This document shows positions 9,406 to 17,000 of a DNA stretch of 64,000 nucleotides, in pieces. The stretch covers positions 1 to 64,000 of the forward strand of contig NZ_MUNX01000144.1 of the NCBI RefSeq assembly GCF_002001005.1, read 5' to 3'. The position numbers and the translations under genes are program-made. Positions within the stretch are counted from its first letter, which is position 1. Every line of letters begins with the position of its first letter. Source of the stretch: Flavobacterium sp. A45 (GTDB lineage Bacteria; Bacteroidota; Bacteroidia; Flavobacteriales; Flavobacteriaceae). The notes beneath the pieces were generated by a model that saw only the letters and a program-made list of their open reading frames with translations, made no database searches and was not told the origin of the DNA.

Positions 9406-9831
9406 CCACATCCCACTATCAAACCTAACATCATCTTGCCCTGTTCTATCAAGCGGTAAAGTAGAAAAAGAAATCAATTTAGACCCCACTTCCAGCGATT
9501 CAATCGCATTAGCATAACCTTCTGGAATGTGAAGTATGTTACTTTCTGTTGCACTAAGAAGTACACTTTCTACTTTTAAATCTTTCGATGGCGATTCCCA
9601 ATGGTCTATTTTTACATAATGCACTTTTATAATTCCTTGAATGCAATAAAAATATTTGTTGTCAATTTTATGTCCCTGCCAAGCCCTCAAAGGTTTTTCG
9701 GCTGAATTACTGATAATATAAAATCGCTCAATGCTGTCAAACTTCATATCGTTCACAAAAGAAATCTGCCCTCTGTGATCAGTATGGATTCCTCCCTTGA
9801 TTAATTGAGGATATTTATTATTCTCTAACAT
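9370..9831 (-). CDS. WxcM/FdtA-like cupin protein with a repeat-derived tail
   Basis: 153 residues, a small double-stranded beta-helix protein similar to the WxcM/FdtA group. It has HTDHRGQISFVND (16-28), LRAWQGHKI and a late HIPEGYANAIESLEVGSKLI. FdtA-type proteins are dTDP-4-keto-6-deoxyhexose 3,4-ketoisomerases, but many WxcM-like cupins have no assigned reaction. It resembles the 137-residue protein at 16540-16953. Its last ~11 residues (PLDCARDDKVF) are encoded by a GC-rich dispersed-repeat-like block (9370-9405) rather than by family sequence, so the true 3' end has apparently been replaced. A role in sugar isomerisation is likely but unproven. Confidence 0.65.
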   Translation of the reverse strand: MLENNKYPQLIKGGIHTDHRGQISFVNDMKFDSIERFYIISNSAEKPLRAWQGHKIDNKYFYCIQGIIKVHYVKIDHWESPSKDLKVESVLLSATESNILHIPEGYANAIESLEVGSKLISFSTLPLDRTGQDDVRFDSGMWPLDCARDDKVF

Positions 9832-9880
9832 ATACTTTTTCTATTAAACTAATTTCCCAAAACTCAAAATTCACACGTCT

Positions 9881-9974
9881 ATTTTCGACTCCCTTTAGGG
9901 TCGGGGCAAAACCAAAATCTCACACCCCATACCTCAATTTTCGGTTCCCTTCAGGGTCGGGTCAAAACGAAAAT
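9881..9974. repeat. 56-bp hairpin repeat, two copies 3' of the DUF559 gene
   Basis: Two copies lie exactly 56 bp apart (core CTCCCTTTAGGG at 9889, core TTCCCTTCAGGG at 9945). Each contains ATTTTCG-type and CGAAAAT-type outer arms and the inner GGGTCGGG block. The DUF559 stop codon overlaps the end of the second copy. Confidence 0.85.
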
Positions 9975-10367
9975 TCACAATTCCATATTTACAAACACCT
10001 TGATCTTCTTTAAGACCTCATCTAAATTCAACAACAACTCTTCATTGGTAAATCTAATGAGCCTTAGACCTTGAAATTCAATGGCTGTAGTTCGTTCTTC
10101 GTCAAAAATTATCTGCTCTTTGGCTTTATGATATCCTCCATCAATCTCTATAACCAATTTGAGTTTATGACAATAAAAATCCGCAATGTAAATACCTAAT
10201 GGATGTTGCCTCCTAAATTTATACCCTTCCAATTGATTTTCTCTTAACGCTAACCAAAGAAATTCTTCTGCTTCAGTTGCATCCTCTCGCAATTTTTGTG
10301 CATTCGCAAAAATTCTTGGCGAAGCACCTTTCCACATATCTTCAGCGCTAAATGGACTTTTTTTCAT
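9975..10367 (-). CDS. DUF559 (Vsr-like) endonuclease-domain protein
   Basis: 130 residues with the DUF559 pattern. A helical start (ATEAEEFLWLALR) is followed by GYKFRRQHPLGIYIADFYC (49-67) and LVIEIDGGYH (71-80). D63, E74 and D76 fit a PD-(D/E)XK-type metal site like that of the Vsr nuclease. The closing block is LRLIRFTNEELL. The family is widespread in Bacteroidota, but I know of no settled function. No sugar-biosynthesis role is expected. The gene is embedded in an array of 56-bp repeats, and identical ATTCAC hexamers flank it (9973-9978 and 10392-10397), which suggests it was inserted into the array. Confidence 0.85.
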   Translation of the reverse strand: MKKSPFSAEDMWKGASPRIFANAQKLREDATEAEEFLWLALRENQLEGYKFRRQHPLGIYIADFYCHKLKLVIEIDGGYHKAKEQIIFDEERTTAIEFQGLRLIRFTNEELLLNLDEVLKKIKVFVNMEL

Positions 10368-10397
10368 TTTTTATAGCAAAAAAAGTTTTTTATTCAC
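9979..10397 (-). mobile_element. Candidate inserted cassette carrying the DUF559 gene
   Basis: The 419-bp segment contains the DUF559 gene and about 25 bp upstream, with ATTCAC at both junctions. Joining the flanks rebuilds a near-complete 56-bp repeat unit (about 53 bp). This looks like insertion into the array with a 6-bp duplication. No transposase other than the nuclease itself is present. The interpretation is inference. Confidence 0.35.
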
Positions 10398-10702
10398 CCC
10401 ACACCTCAATTTTCAGCTCCCTTTAGGGTCGGGACAAAACGAAAATCTTTCACTTCATCTGTCCATTTTCGGCTCCCTTTAGGGCTGGGGCAAAACGAAA
10501 ATCTTTCACTTCATCCGTCCATTTTCGGCTCCCTTTAGGGTCGGGGCAAAACGAAAATCTTTCACTTCATCCGTCCATTTTCAGCCCCCTTTAGGAGTGG
10601 GGCAAGACGAAAATATCACACTTCATCCGTCAATTTTAGGCTCCCTTTAGGGCCGGGGCAAAACGAAAATCTTACACTTCATTCGTCAATTTTAGGCTCC
10701 CT
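10398..10702. repeat. 56-bp tandem repeat array, about 5.5 copies
   Basis: The cores begin at 10417, 10473, 10529, 10585, 10641 and 10697, a constant 56-bp period; the last copy breaks off after CTCCCT. Most copies carry outer arms ATTTTCG and CGAAAAT around GCTCC...GGGGC, so each can fold as a two-level hairpin. In the copy at 10585 the inner arm is GCCCC, which restores full pairing with GGGGC. The array lies upstream of the DUF559 gene and matches the two copies downstream of it. Confidence 0.9.
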
Positions 10703-10910
10703 AATTTAATACTATAATAAAAATCCGTGTAAATCTGTTCAATCCGTGTCATCCGTGTGCCATTTTTAAACTTGTGGGTAAACGGAATTTTAGCCTCGGG
10801 GCAAAACGAAAATCTCAAATCCAAAAAACAAATCCTGTAAGTACGAGTGATTTTTAAAGCATTCCAAAATTCTTGTTCACAAAAAAATACTTTTGCTTTA
10901 AAAATTGTAC
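10698..10910. other. Gene-free spacer with ATCCGTGT words and a decayed 56-bp repeat copy
   Basis: Near 10723-10762 the sequence repeats words of the type AATCCGTGT and AAATCTGTT, a common short-word intergenic repeat. A shortened copy of the 56-bp hairpin lies at 10787-10815 (ATTTTAG...CGAAAAT with the CTCCCTTTAGGGT core deleted). No gene is seen. Confidence 0.6.
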
Positions 10911-10959
10911 CGAGAACACATAACAGAAAACCGACAACTCATAACTCACAACAAATAAC
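10911..10959. repeat. Heptad array upstream of the plus-strand orphan gene
   Basis: Seven units in perfect register, each ending in AAC: CGAGAAC, ACATAAC, AGAAAAC, CGACAAC, TCATAAC, TCACAAC, AAATAAC. It ends 30 bp before the start of the gene at 10990. Confidence 0.75.
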
Positions 10960-10989
10960 CTAATTTTCTTATATTGCAACTAAAAAACT

Positions 10990-11748
10990 ATGGCAAAAGT
11001 AACAGCGCCTTTTATAATCGAAGGCACAATCGACGACATCAACTTCTATATCGATCAAGAAGGAATTAATAGAGCTAGACTGAAACCGGAGTCACACATG
11101 ACCTCAGACAGGTATAAAAACTCACCCTCTTTTCATAAAATGAGAATGCAAAATCAAGAATTTGGACAATGTGCAACAATAGCCAAAACATTTCGATTAT
11201 TGGTAGCTGAGTTCAACAAACAAGCCAAAGATGGAAGCTTTGCGGGCAGAGTCAACAAACTCCTTCTCGAAATTCTCCAAGAAGACACCATAAACGAATT
11301 AGGATCCCGTTTATTCTCCGAAGGAATGAAAACCTGTTTTGGTCAAAAATTACTTTTGAATTTCGAAAGCAACAAACTCAGACCGCTATCAAAAGTCTTA
11401 AATGAAAATAAAAAATGGGAAATAAAAAACAATCGCTTTTCCCTTCCCTACTTCAATCCGACAAATGACATCAATTGGCCCGAAGAAGCCACTCATATCA
11501 CATTCAATCTAGCCATTGCCAATTGGAACATAGAAAACGATACCTTTTCTACTAACTATGCGCAACCCATTATCCTATCAAAAACAGACGAAAAACTAAA
11601 TATAGTTCTTCAAGTTCTACCCCCTTTAGAACAAAACCTACAACTCACTTTTTTATTCATTGGGTTTTCTAAACAAAGAGGCAGCAGAAACATCGCTTTA
11701 CATCGAAAACACAACACAGCTACACTAATAGCTTATCAGTACTTGTAA
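10990..11748 (+). CDS. Conserved-type hypothetical protein, lone plus-strand gene
   Basis: 252 residues with no signal peptide or membrane segment and no domain that I can name. The N-terminus (GTIDDINFYIDQEGINRARLK, near 12-32) resembles the opening of small Bacteroidota hypothetical proteins of the form G-[ST]-I-x-x-[IL]-x-F-Y. The middle (SFAGRVNKLLLEILQEDTINELGSRLF) is helical and the C-terminus (about 150-252) looks beta-rich. The gene interrupts an otherwise minus-strand locus and is bordered by repeats on both sides, suggesting separate acquisition. A function cannot be given. Confidence 0.6.
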   Translation: MAKVTAPFIIEGTIDDINFYIDQEGINRARLKPESHMTSDRYKNSPSFHKMRMQNQEFGQCATIAKTFRLLVAEFNKQAKDGSFAGRVNKLLLEILQEDTINELGSRLFSEGMKTCFGQKLLLNFESNKLRPLSKVLNENKKWEIKNNRFSLPYFNPTNDINWPEEATHITFNLAIANWNIENDTFSTNYAQPIILSKTDEKLNIVLQVLPPLEQNLQLTFLFIGFSKQRGSRNIALHRKHNTATLIAYQYL

Positions 11749-11935
11749 CAAACCGAAAACTTAAAACTCGCCTGTCTCCTAGAGCGTAATCGCATTATAT
11801 TAAACTTTGATTTTTATCGCAGAACAACTAAAGCACAAAATTTAAAACCATTTTCTTTGCGTCTCTGCATCTTTGCGAGGGCTAGGTTTAGAAAAAAAGC
11901 TAGAAATCATTAAACAATTTCAAACGTTTAAATAG

Positions 11936-11991
11936 ACAACCGAGAACTCACATCTCACATCTCACATCTCACATCTCACATCTCACAACCG
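11936..11991. repeat. Heptad array, 8 units, capped by ACAACCG on both sides
   Basis: Units in order are ACAACCG, AGAACTC, five ACATCTC and ACAACCG, exactly 56 bp. It ends 4 bp before the stop of the reductase gene (11996). The capping units are the same as in the array at 8631-8721 although the internal word differs. Confidence 0.8.
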
Positions 11992-11995
11992 AAAC

Positions 11996-12889
11996 CTACC
12001 TCCCAAATGACTCAAAAGTCTTCATCAATCCCTCGCTTGCTGAAACAGGCAACGACTTCCCTAAGGCTTTAACTATCTTTTGATTACTCACTACATAATT
12101 CTCTGTCAGTTTTTGCAAACGTTCTGAATTCAAAGGCATATTCAAAATATCTCCTAATTTAGTTAGTCTCCTAATCCAAGAAACAGGAATGTGCCAAATA
12201 TCACTTTTCTTACCAAAACTTGTCCCTAACAATTCTATCAATTCATTAGTAGACATAACCTCATCGTCTGACACTTGATACACTCCCGAAGGAATCAACA
12301 TGTTTTCCAATATTTCTTTGATAACAAAACAAAGATTCTCAATACTTAAAAAAGAACGTTGATTCTCAAAAGCCCCCAAAGGCCATGGCAATCCTTTGGC
12401 AACCAATTGATACAACAAATTCAAATTACCCTTATTTCCTGGCCCATGTATCATACACGGTCTAAGAATATAGACTCGTTTTCCTTCGGGCAATTCCTTA
12501 CTCAATATGTATCCCTCAGCCTGATGCTTAGCAATACCATAATGTGTTTTAGGATTGGGTTCTTCGTCTTCGGTCAATATTCCTTTCACTTCATCAGCCA
12601 CCGCTTTCACTGTACTCATGAAAATAAAAACACTAGCATAAGAACTTAAAAAAGCATCAAAAAGTTGCTTAGTTAACTCAAAATTGGCTTCGTAATAATC
12701 CTGTGGATTGGATACTTTTTTTAAATCGTGAGCTTTTCCGGCTAAATGAATAATAGTATCACATTTTAATTCAAACTGCTGATTAGGTATATAGCGTACA
12801 CTCATCGAATTTATTTCATGAGAAGTCTTCAAATAATCTTTAAGATTTGTCCCCACAAAACCTGTAGCTCCCGTTATTGCTATCTCCAA
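11996..12889 (-). CDS. WbpV-like NAD-dependent sugar epimerase/reductase (SDR)
   Basis: 297 residues. The Rossmann motif ITGATGFVGTNLKDYL opens the protein and HLAGKAHDL (near 69-77) and YGIAK (Tyr-x-x-x-Lys) are present. Proteins of this group next to WbpL- and WbpM-like genes reduce the C4 keto group of UDP-4-keto-6-deoxy-GlcNAc, giving UDP-QuiNAc or UDP-FucNAc. The gene starts 3 bp after the stop of the glycosyltransferase gene at 12893 and so belongs to the same operon. The exact stereochemistry of the product is not predictable here. Confidence 0.75.
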   Translation of the reverse strand: MEIAITGATGFVGTNLKDYLKTSHEINSMSVRYIPNQQFELKCDTIIHLAGKAHDLKKVSNPQDYYEANFELTKQLFDAFLSSYASVFIFMSTVKAVADEVKGILTEDEEPNPKTHYGIAKHQAEGYILSKELPEGKRVYILRPCMIHGPGNKGNLNLLYQLVAKGLPWPLGAFENQRSFLSIENLCFVIKEILENMLIPSGVYQVSDDEVMSTNELIELLGTSFGKKSDIWHIPVSWIRRLTKLGDILNMPLNSERLQKLTENYVVSNQKIVKALGKSLPVSASEGLMKTFESFGR

Positions 12890-12892
12890 AGT

Positions 12893-14098
12893 TTAATTTT
12901 TTAAAATGAATTCTAGATTGTCAATACACTTACTCAAAGTGAAATTTTCTTCAAAATAATTAAATCCATTTCTTCCAAGAATATTTCGCTCTTCATTACT
13001 CATTCCATATAATTCCAGTACTTTTTCAGCCAAACCATTATAATCTCCAGCATTCACAGACAATCCACAATTGGCATCATTAATAATCGCTGCTCCCTCT
13101 CCGCTCAACATTCCTAAAATCGGTTTTTGAGTACATAAATAAGCTTGCAATTTTGCGGGTACAGTTACATTAAAAATTAATTCATCTTTTAACGAAACTA
13201 ATAAAACATCAGCTTGATTAAAAAAAGTTTTCATTGCATCTATCGGAAATCTTCCCATAAAATGTACGGTTTTACCTAAATTATTTTCTTGAACGAAATC
13301 CTCAAGCTGAACTTTGCTTCTACCATCTCCAATAAAAACAAAATGAATATCAACCTTTTCTTTAAGAATTAAAGCAGCTTTTATTATGGACTCTACGTCT
13401 TGGGCCACTCCTATATTTCCAGCAAAAACAATCTTAAAACCTTTAGGTAAATCAGGGACACTATAATCCGAACTCCCTTTTAAAATAGAATCCTCCGCCC
13501 AATTAGGAAAATAAATTAATTTTTTATTGTAATTCCCTTTAGCTAAAATAGACTCTTTAAATCCTTTGGAACTAATTAAAATTTTATCCGAATTATTGTA
13601 AATATACTTTACCATACTTGTAAAAATTGACAAAACATATTTATTTTTTATTCCTCCTGCCGATGTCAGACTTTCAGGCCACAAATCCAATACCCAAAAA
13701 TGAAGAGGAATTTTTTGAATTTTTTTTACCACAATAGCTGGAAATCCTTGCGTAATCGGAGAAGGCTCATGAACTAAAACTACATCAAATTTCTTCTGAA
13801 AAGATAAAGACAAAGCTTTGAAAGAAGCAAAAAAGGCCCAACTGAAATAATTTAAAAAAAGTCTAATTCCTCCACCTTTTCCTCTGGGAACTAACCAAGT
13901 CCTAATTACATCAACTCCTTGATAATTTTCTTTGGTTCTTTTAAAAAATCCATAATTTTTATGAATTTTCCCATCGGGGTAATTTGGCAAACCAGTAAGA
14001 ACAGTAACTTCGTGTCCTCTTTTGGTCAATTCAAGCGCAATATCATTACTTTTAAAATTCTCTGGGTAAAAATATTGAGTTACAAGAAGTACTCTCAT
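12893..14098 (-). CDS. wbuB: GT4 glycosyltransferase, WbuB-like (L-FucNAc/FucNAm transferase)
   Basis: 401 residues with a GT-B fold. N-terminal RVLLVTQYFYPENFKSNDIA is typical of WbuB and related GT4 enzymes; IVFAGNIGVAQDVESII (near 225-241) starts the nucleotide-binding domain and the donor-site region follows. WbuB homologues are consistently linked to fnlABC genes and are thought to add L-FucNAc or its amidino form. The gene directly follows fnlC with 4 bp between them, which supports that donor. Confidence 0.8.
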   Translation of the reverse strand: MRVLLVTQYFYPENFKSNDIALELTKRGHEVTVLTGLPNYPDGKIHKNYGFFKRTKENYQGVDVIRTWLVPRGKGGGIRLFLNYFSWAFFASFKALSLSFQKKFDVVLVHEPSPITQGFPAIVVKKIQKIPLHFWVLDLWPESLTSAGGIKNKYVLSIFTSMVKYIYNNSDKILISSKGFKESILAKGNYNKKLIYFPNWAEDSILKGSSDYSVPDLPKGFKIVFAGNIGVAQDVESIIKAALILKEKVDIHFVFIGDGRSKVQLEDFVQENNLGKTVHFMGRFPIDAMKTFFNQADVLLVSLKDELIFNVTVPAKLQAYLCTQKPILGMLSGEGAAIINDANCGLSVNAGDYNGLAEKVLELYGMSNEERNILGRNGFNYFEENFTLSKCIDNLEFILKN

Positions 14099-14102
14099 TT
14101 TA

Positions 14103-15245
14103 CTAATTTATTTCGCTCCAAACTACTCTCTTCACATAATCCGTATAACTCAATATGATTCGAACCATCTTTTCTGACACATTAGGCATTGAATAATCGG
14201 CCACAGGTCTAAAATTACGCTCAAATCCTCTTTTTTGAGTTTGCAACTGTGTCAATCCTTGCATAATTCTTTCTGGATTCAACCCTACCATCATCACTGA
14301 TGCTTCTTCCATAGCTTCTGGGCGCTCGTGAGCATCTCTAATATTCAAAGCTGGGAAGTTTAAAGTAGAAGATTCTTCTGATATAGTACCACTATCTGAT
14401 AAAACGGCATACGATTTCATTTGTAATGCATTATAATCATTAAAACCCATTGGTTTTAAGAATTGCACTTCAGAACGCATTGCAATTTGTTTAGAATCAA
14501 TCATCTTTTGAGTTCTTGGATGTGTACTTACAATAATCGGATAACCATATTTTTCGGCAATCAAATTAAGGCTCTCCATCAAGCCCTTAAAGTTTTTGTC
14601 ACTATTGATATTTTCTTCCCTATGGGCAGAAACTACAAAGTATTTATTTTCTTCCAAATTCAATTTATCTAAAATACTGGAAGCATTAATTACGGGTAAA
14701 TAATGGTTAAGTACCTCAAACATTGGCGAGCCTGTTTTGATAATTCTATCTGCAGGCAAACCTTCACGAAGCAAATATTCGCGCGCTATATCGCTATAAG
14801 TTAAATTCACATCAGAGACATGATCCACAATTTTACGATTGGTTTCTTCTGGAACTCTTTGGTCAAAACAACGATTCCCAGCTTCCATATGAAAAATAGG
14901 AATATGACGTTTCTTTGCAGGAATAGCACACAAACAACTGTTGGTATCCCCTAATACCAAAAAAGCATCAGGTTTCTCACTTTCCAATAAAGGATCAATT
15001 TTAATTAAAATCTGACCAACTGTCTCAGTAGCTGTTACCCCTGCTGCATTGAGAAAAAAATCGGGTTTACGGATCCCTAAATCATCAAAAAATATTTGGT
15101 TTAATTCATAATCATAATTCTGTCCAGTGTGTACTATTATATGCTCAATAGCTGCCGAAGCGTCTAACGCTGCCATTACTCTTGATAATCGTATAATTTC
15201 TGGCCGTGTACCAACCACAGTCATTACTTTTAATTGTGCTTTCAT
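14103..15245 (-). CDS. fnlC: UDP-HexNAc C2 epimerase of the L-FucNAc pathway
   Basis: 380 residues, a non-hydrolysing UDP-GlcNAc 2-epimerase fold. VVGTRPEIIRLSRVM opens the protein; HTGQNYDYELNQIFFDDL, GDTNSCLCAIPAKKRHIPIFHMEAGNRCFDQRVPEETNR and DSGTISEES are the family motifs. Within the fnlA-fnlB-fnlC set the enzyme epimerises UDP-2-acetamido-2,6-dideoxy-L-talose to UDP-L-FucNAc. Gene order and the Arg-Leu-Ser variant (IRLS rather than IKLA/IKMA) point to FnlC/CapG rather than WecB. Confidence 0.88.
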   Translation of the reverse strand: MKAQLKVMTVVGTRPEIIRLSRVMAALDASAAIEHIIVHTGQNYDYELNQIFFDDLGIRKPDFFLNAAGVTATETVGQILIKIDPLLESEKPDAFLVLGDTNSCLCAIPAKKRHIPIFHMEAGNRCFDQRVPEETNRKIVDHVSDVNLTYSDIAREYLLREGLPADRIIKTGSPMFEVLNHYLPVINASSILDKLNLEENKYFVVSAHREENINSDKNFKGLMESLNLIAEKYGYPIIVSTHPRTQKMIDSKQIAMRSEVQFLKPMGFNDYNALQMKSYAVLSDSGTISEESSTLNFPALNIRDAHERPEAMEEASVMMVGLNPERIMQGLTQLQTQKRGFERNFRPVADYSMPNVSEKMVRIILSYTDYVKRVVWSEIN

Positions 15246-15288
15246 TTTTTATTTTCTTTTACCTAAAAGGCCTAAATTTAAATCAATA

Positions 15289-16407
15289 TTATACGTTTTC
15301 GAAATAGGTATCCGGATCATTAGGGTCATAAAACTCATTAATCCAAAAATTGGTATAAAGAATCTCATCCCCTATATTTTTTATATTATGAGTGTACCAA
15401 ATCGGCATATCAACATAAGCGGGTTCATTTCCGTCCAAATAAAAATCTAGCACTTCATCAGTACCAATGCGGCGCAATTGAATTAACGCCTTCCCTTTAA
15501 TAACTGCAAAACGTTCAATTTTTCTAGTGTGATAATGATTTCCTCTGGTAATTCCTGGAACGGTCGTAGAAAAAGAAACCTGTCCCCCTATACCTAATCG
15601 AATGATTTCTACAAAAGAACCTCTTGGATCCGTATGCTCGACAAATTTTACAGGAAAATGATTTTTTATATCCATATAACAACGAAACGTATTGAATAAA
15701 TTCAGTTCGAATGCATTGTTTATGGTTGGAATAATTCCGTTGTCTTGATATTGCCCTTTATAGGATTCAAGTAATAATAATAGCTGGGAAACTTTGGATT
15801 CTGACGTATGGGGAATAATAATTTCTGCTTTACTTTTCCCACTTCTAATTTCTAAAAGAATCGCATTAACCAATTCACCCACATAAATCAGTTTCATATC
15901 GCCGTCCACTTCGATAACAGGAGTGTCATTATGGGACAATTTATGACAAAAAGTAGCTACCACCGAATTGTAATTGGGATGTCCGAAAGGTCCAAAAACA
16001 TTAGGAATAATCATCCCCGTGAATTTACCTCCAGCTCTATTCGCCCAATCCACCATTAACTCCCGTCCTTCTTTTTTTGATTTCCCATAAAGATTATCTC
16101 TTTCTTCTTGGGTTGAAGACGAAAATAAAACATGTGCTTTAGAGCCTGTAAGTTCAAGAGATTTTATCAATTTTTGAACTAAACCGATATTCGTATTATA
16201 AATAAGTTGAGGGTCATTATGACGGTTCATCGCTGCCAAATGGATAATAACATCACATTGCTTAACAAACTTATTCAGTTTAGTTGAGTCGTCAAAATAT
16301 TCTTTTTTAAAATCAATTCTTTCAAATTCATCTGGAAATAAACCTAAAGTATTGTACAAATGTGTCCCAACAAAACCCGCCTGACCTGTAATTCCAATTT
16401 TAATCAT
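15289..16407 (-). CDS. fnlB: Bifunctional SDR-cupin reductase of the L-FucNAc pathway
   Basis: 372 residues in the CapF/WbjC architecture. An N-terminal SDR (GITGQAGFVGTHLYNTLG, then YGKSKKEGR) is followed after residue about 250 by a cupin with the metal-type motif GNHYHTRKIERFAVIKG. CapF enzymes reduce the C4 keto group, with the cupin domain acting at C3, to give UDP-6-deoxy-L-TalNAc. It lies between fnlA and fnlC, separated from fnlA by the small cupin gene. Confidence 0.92.
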   Translation of the reverse strand: MIKIGITGQAGFVGTHLYNTLGLFPDEFERIDFKKEYFDDSTKLNKFVKQCDVIIHLAAMNRHNDPQLIYNTNIGLVQKLIKSLELTGSKAHVLFSSSTQEERDNLYGKSKKEGRELMVDWANRAGGKFTGMIIPNVFGPFGHPNYNSVVATFCHKLSHNDTPVIEVDGDMKLIYVGELVNAILLEIRSGKSKAEIIIPHTSESKVSQLLLLLESYKGQYQDNGIIPTINNAFELNLFNTFRCYMDIKNHFPVKFVEHTDPRGSFVEIIRLGIGGQVSFSTTVPGITRGNHYHTRKIERFAVIKGKALIQLRRIGTDEVLDFYLDGNEPAYVDMPIWYTHNIKNIGDEILYTNFWINEFYDPNDPDTYFENV

Positions 16408-16431
16408 AATAATATTTTCTAAATTATTTCA

Positions 16432-16535
16432 CGCTAATTATTTTTTCACGCAGATAATCGCTGATCTAGCTCCACGCTGATTTTTAAGATTTAAAAAAAT
16501 CTATATTCATCTGTCTTTTATAATCTGCGTGAAAC
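16432..16535. repeat. CAGATT/CGCTGAT short-word intergenic repeat
   Basis: The spacer repeats words such as CACGCAGAT, CGCTGAT and CTGCGTGAA. It belongs to the same general class of decayed short-word spacers as the CTTTGCG blocks. It interrupts the otherwise tight fnl operon. Confidence 0.45.
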
Positions 16536-16539
16536 GTTT

Positions 16540-16953
16540 CTATTTAAAGTAATCAATACCAAATCGGTATTCATCTTGAATTTCTCCTAACAAATAATCC
16601 GCCATGACCAATAATTTTGCTCCTCCTTCTAATGCTTGAATACTACTCACATAGCCTGGTGGAACATGAAGAACATCAAGCGTTTCAGCATTTATGATAA
16701 AAGAGTCTGGTTTCAAATGTTTGGAAGGATTCTCCCAATTATCAATGGCAATCAATTCAATTTTGAAACTGCCTTGCAAAACCGAAAACCACCGTTGCTC
16801 AATACGGTGTCCCTGCCACCCACGAACAAATGTGGTTTCCTTATTTTCTATTAAATAAATTCTTTTGACGGCTGTTGCATCAAAAGAATTATTAAATTGA
16901 AGGAAACCTCTATCATCGGAATGACTTCCTCCTTTTATTATTTTTGGCAACAT
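16540..16953 (-). CDS. WxcM/FdtA-like cupin protein in the fnl operon
   Basis: 137 residues. GGSHSDDRGFLQFNN at the start, VRGWQGHRIEQRWFSVLQGSFKIELIAIDNWENPS in the middle and LHVPPGYVSSIQALEGGAKLLV near the end match the WxcM-like cupin group, and it is a clear paralogue of the protein at 9370-9831. The C-terminus is intact here. It sits between fnlA and fnlB, so a role with a UDP-keto-sugar is plausible. Its reaction in this setting is not known. Confidence 0.7.
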   Translation of the reverse strand: MLPKIIKGGSHSDDRGFLQFNNSFDATAVKRIYLIENKETTFVRGWQGHRIEQRWFSVLQGSFKIELIAIDNWENPSKHLKPDSFIINAETLDVLHVPPGYVSSIQALEGGAKLLVMADYLLGEIQDEYRFGIDYFK

Positions 16954-17000
16954 TTTTTTAATTCTTCAATCGTTAATCTTTAATCTACAATCAAAAATCC

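Noticed and set aside
10398..10702. CRISPR array
   Set aside because: The 56-bp units are contiguous tandem copies with no unique spacers, the variation is spread through the unit, and no cas genes are near.
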